A stretch of DNA of 64,000 nucleotides, taken from contig OZ005696.1 of assembly GCA_963930775.1 (NCBI GenBank), forward strand, positions 2,790,001-2,854,000, in the 5' to 3' direction. Numbering within the stretch: position 1 is the first letter of the stretch; every line of letters starts with the position of its first letter. The translations under genes and the position numbers were made by a program. Under the pieces are notes generated by a model. That model did no database searches. It worked only from the letters and a program-made list of their open reading frames with translations, and was not told the DNA's origin. Below are positions 60,401 through 64,000 of the stretch, in pieces. This DNA is from Cliona cf. orientalis (Eukaryota; Porifera; Demospongiae; Clionaida; Clionaidae).

Positions 60401-63400
60401 ATATCAGATACTGAACATATGATCCTAGGGAGCAATGGAAACTCCCTTGGTGAGTAAAATGGAGAGTTTTTATCTGTTGACAGTGCTAAATACCAGTCTG
60501 AATTAGTGCTATGTCGACATATTGCAGGAAACTCGTACACGCACATATTTAATAAACTCCTACTGGACTCGATTCCCTGAAGCAGTTTAGCTAAGTAAGA
60601 ACAATCATTGCCTAAGAAAGTTTCCAGGTCATGGTCAATCATTAAAATTGTCACTGTTTTTAGAGACTTAGCTGACTTTAATCCATTTGACAGGTTTTCA
60701 GTTAAGGCAGTGTCACTACCATACAAAGACAAGTCTGATAATGAATTGCTACTTTCTAATATTTTTTCAAGTTGTTGACCTAGAGTGACTCTGTTACCAG
60801 TATCTTTCTTCATTTTTAGTGTAAGTACTGCTAATTTTGGTAGCAAAGATTGTTGTACTGTCTGAGAAAGAACAGCCATTGCACTGTGATCAACATTATT
60901 AAGTTCAATACGTGTAATATTGTGAAATGGAATGCTTATTTGGGGCTGATACTGTTGAACAGTGCAAAGACCACAAAATAATTTGGATGATCTGCATAAC
61001 TGTTTATAACTCCGTATTGCTGACTTTTGTTTTAACTTAGCCAGCATATTGACCACGTTAAACCAGAAATCATTAACTGTACCATTTCGATGAAATTTAA
61101 CATCAGCAAATGTAATGTCTGTTAGTGGACTATCATCCTGCACCATTAACATGAAGAATTTTTGGATAGTATCAAAACTAAGCTGCTGTTCACTTAACTC
61201 AATTGATTGAAGGTTGAATTTACACCTTAAAGCAGTAGCTATAGTCAAAGCAACTTCATCACTGATTGAATTTTTCACATTAAGGATTTGAAGATTTGAT
61301 AGTAATGCTTGTTTGGCGGCTTCACATAGTCGTTTAGTACAGTTAGGATCTGCTATACTGTCAGCAATAATTTGTTCATTATCAGAGAGATCAAGCTCTT
61401 GGATAGTTCTCATATGTTTGAATATGCTCTCTGCTTCACTAGCTGTGAGGCCACTCTAACTAACATTTAAATACTTTATTGAACAACTTGGCTCACTCAA
61501 TCCCTTAGCCGCATAATTCCAAGTACCTTGAGGAAGCTTACATTGTGTCATGATTAACTTTTCTAGACATAAGCAATTCATTAGCAGTCCCTTGAGAGCA
61601 ATACCGATATCTTTTGCGCTTTGAAAGTTGTCGATACTGGACAATCTGACATAATGATGAGATAGATCCAAAAATGTTAGACTGGATTTGGCATTGTTTG
61701 CTAGTGTATTAAATGTTCTTTCAAACTGAAAAATAGCTAGGCCATACTCTTCAAGTTTAAACGACACAATGCAAAATTGTCCAGGGTCTCTATCAAGGTG
61801 GATACGCTGTAAATGAGGCCAAAAGCTGTACTCATGACTAACAACTAACTCCCAACCACATTCATCTTTTCTACTAAATGAACAAAGTTGGTCCACATTA
61901 AAACTTTGAAGTCCGCAAGATGAAATTAAAATCTTTTTTATTCCATCTGATTTGAGCATGGATAGCGACATCTCAAGAATCTGGAGTCCTTTATTAATAG
62001 CCAATCCCCTTGCAAAGCCAGTTGCAATTATGTCATTAACATAAGTTACTTGCAGATTAATTTTGGCCAAAGCATAATTACATTTGAGAAGGTCTTCAAA
62101 CACTGAAGCAGTTAACTCACTAAACTTCTCTTGCACCAATAACGATCCATTATGTGATAGATTAAGCTCTTTAACACTGTTATTATGTTGAAGAGCTTGT
62201 AGTATGTGGATAACACTGTATGGATCCTTGGCATGTGTGAAAGACAGTGTTTTGAGCGCTGAATTTCCACTAAGCCCAGCACGAAGGTGAGTTAATGCAG
62301 AGTCGGGTAAAATACAGCTAGAGAATTCTATATGATGTAGCACTTTATTGAAAGCAAGCATGGTTTCCATCGCATATCCGAATCTAATATCCAATGTAAC
62401 AGAGTTAAACAGTAACATCTGAACATGTTTATCATCTCGTAAGGCAAGAAAAAAGGTAGCACAATGATCATAAGGTTCCCTACCAGAAATGAGAATGCAA
62501 GTAACGGGAGCATACTCCAAACTGATAATACCATGGAGTTTGGATAGTAGACTGAATACTTTCATACTACTTCCTGAATCACCATCCGATTTCCAAGAAT
62601 GCCATAAATTATTCCTTTCTAATCGCACATCTTCACTGACATGCAGCTGTGATAAACTGCTATGGTTATCAGCAGTGGCAATAACAGTGCAGATACTTTT
62701 TAAAGTTAAACAATTTTGATTCATAGAAAGACATTTCAATCCAGTATTCCTTTGCAATCCAATTATCAGGTGCTGAATGAGCTGTTCGTCAAGCGTTCCA
62801 TCGGACATAATTAGTTCCTTAATATTCTGGTTAGTTGTCAATAATCTTTCTAATGCTGGTCCTACTCGATCACACTGCCTACCAGTAGAAAGTGTTGGAT
62901 TGCATGAAATATCTAACACCTGGATCGAATTGTTGTTTATCAAAGCTTCAAGTAGCGGTAGAGTAGAAAGACTTGTCAGTCCAATCCCCGATAAAGTTAG
63001 CTTTTGTAAAACAGTGGACGAGCATATCTTTGCAGCATGCTGAGAGATCAGAGAGTCTGCATCAACATCTTTAATTATTAGGACTTCCAAATTTTGTAAA
63101 CATTTTGCATTTATAACTTTATTTACAATGCTACAATTTACTTTGCTTAATTCAACTTCTTTGACATTCTCCAAATACGAAGAAAGTCTCTCTCCCAGCG
63201 ACGCACTACACAGAACCACATTGTCAGAAGATGTTGAAACACAGAACCTAGGTTCATCACGTTTGATATAAAGTTTGGGAATGTGACATAAAAACTCCAA
63301 ATTTGGAGCTATGGATGTTGGCTCAAAATTATGCAATACTTGAAAATTTAATTCCTGAACACCATCAAGCCATGGAAATAAGTTTAAGTTATTAAGCACA

Positions 63401-64000
63401 TCGGCATCATTTTGATTTAGGTCAAGATTGATAATTGATGGTATTCTTAAATCAGGATAGGACGTTTTCAACACATTATTCATTACTTTAATTGAATCAG
63501 CAGTTAGTGAGCAGTTGCTTAAATCCATTGACTCCCAGCTCCGATTAACAGAGCATAAAAAATGGGTTAGAAGCCTGCAATCAAAAAGAGCCATTCGTTG
63601 ATTACTAAGATTTAATACATTTTTGTCTGGTAAACTGTCATATAAAGAGTTGAAATATTCGAATTGTTGTGATTCAAATATCAAGTTCATGTAGTATTTG
63701 ACACTATTAGCAAACGTTACATGGCGATTTTCTCCCGATCTCGAGTTTTTCTCATGGATGTTACTAAATCTCTTAAAACCCAAGGAGAATACAAACCTTA
63801 GGAGTTCTTCATTTAATGGGATCATTCCCGCAAAAAATAACATAAATTGTCGAAAGCGTGGCCTGTCTATAAGCTGATAGAAGATATCCATTTGATCATC
63901 ATGTTCAAGAGTTCTGCGGATGTACCTTGCAGCTAAAAATTCTTGAATGCTTAGATATATAAACTGAAAGTGCTCATCAGTATTCTTACCAATACTAGTT
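54415..64000 (-). pseudogene. Second NLR copy, disrupted, cut by window edge
   Basis: It aligns along its whole length with the large NACHT-LRR exon of the intact NLR (16207 to about 25837). Three lesions are visible. A TAG stop at 61456-61458 stands where the intact copy has CAG (23293-23295). A 10-nt deletion lies near 55778 and an 11-nt deletion near 55073. The two deletions together are a multiple of three, so the last ~200 codons are back in the original frame, but the ~700 bases between them are out of frame and contain stops. All other indels I noticed against the intact copy are multiples of three. NACHT and death-domain exons would lie to the right of the window. A truncated receptor ending at 61456 could still be made. 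An assembly or sequencing error is possible for single lesions. Confidence 0.85.

Larger units (their letters stand above)
39322..64000. repeat. Copy 2 of ~39.3 kb tandem segmental duplication
   Basis: This is the second copy of 1-25837. It carries gene 3's 3' half (matching gene 1), gene 4 (matching gene 2) and a broken NLR copy (matching the intact NLR). It lacks the 1,137-bp insertion at 9644-10780, has a longer poly-C before the second death-domain exon (24 against 15 C) and has many small indels in the NLR. It runs off the right edge inside the NACHT-LRR exon. Confidence 0.95.

Overview
The window is animal nuclear DNA. It is A+T-rich, has GT-AG introns, many short inverted-repeat transposons (MITEs), and genes built from death domains (DD), ROC-COR GTPase modules and a NACHT-LRR receptor. 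The domain set and the expansion of DD-NACHT-LRR genes fit a sponge best, probably a demosponge of the Amphimedon type. That placement is inference; another early-branching invertebrate is possible.

There are two gene families. Family A (genes 1-4, all + strand) encodes ROCO proteins: four tandem death-fold domains, one per phase-1 exon, then one large exon with a ROC GTPase (P-loop, DTGGQ, THKD) and COR domain, a short linker exon and a C-terminal death domain. Family B (- strand) is a giant NLR: an N-terminal death domain split over two exons, then one 10.85 kb exon with NACHT and about 3,000 residues of LRRs. I assembled the NLR from three exons (32480-32299, 29553-29432, 27059-16207). Phases agree and the exon lengths sum to exactly 3,719 codons including the stop.

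Layout. 1-3375: gene 1, whose upstream exons lie outside the window. 3376-6671: non-coding with microsatellites. 6672-6857: broken relic of an NLR first exon (-). 7143-15289: gene 2. 16207-32480: intact giant NLR (-), convergent with gene 2 and with introns full of MITEs. 32481-32910: shared divergent promoter. 32911-42696: gene 3. 45993-46178: second copy of the NLR exon-1 relic. 46464-53488: gene 4. 54415-64000: second NLR copy (-), interrupted by a nonsense codon and two frameshifting deletions and running off the right edge.

Sequence 39322-64000 is a second copy of 1-25837. The first ~8.0 kb of the two copies look identical, microsatellite lengths included. Beyond that they diverge by small indels and substitutions, and one 1,137-bp transposon is present in only one copy. 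This is either a recent tandem duplication with gene conversion or an assembly artefact (two haplotypes placed in tandem).

The repeated logic of the locus is a head-to-head pair: DD-NACHT-LRR to the left and multi-DD ROCO to the right, about 430 bp apart. Shared death domains and a shared promoter suggest, by inference, a sensor/signalling-GTPase pair in innate immunity or cell death.
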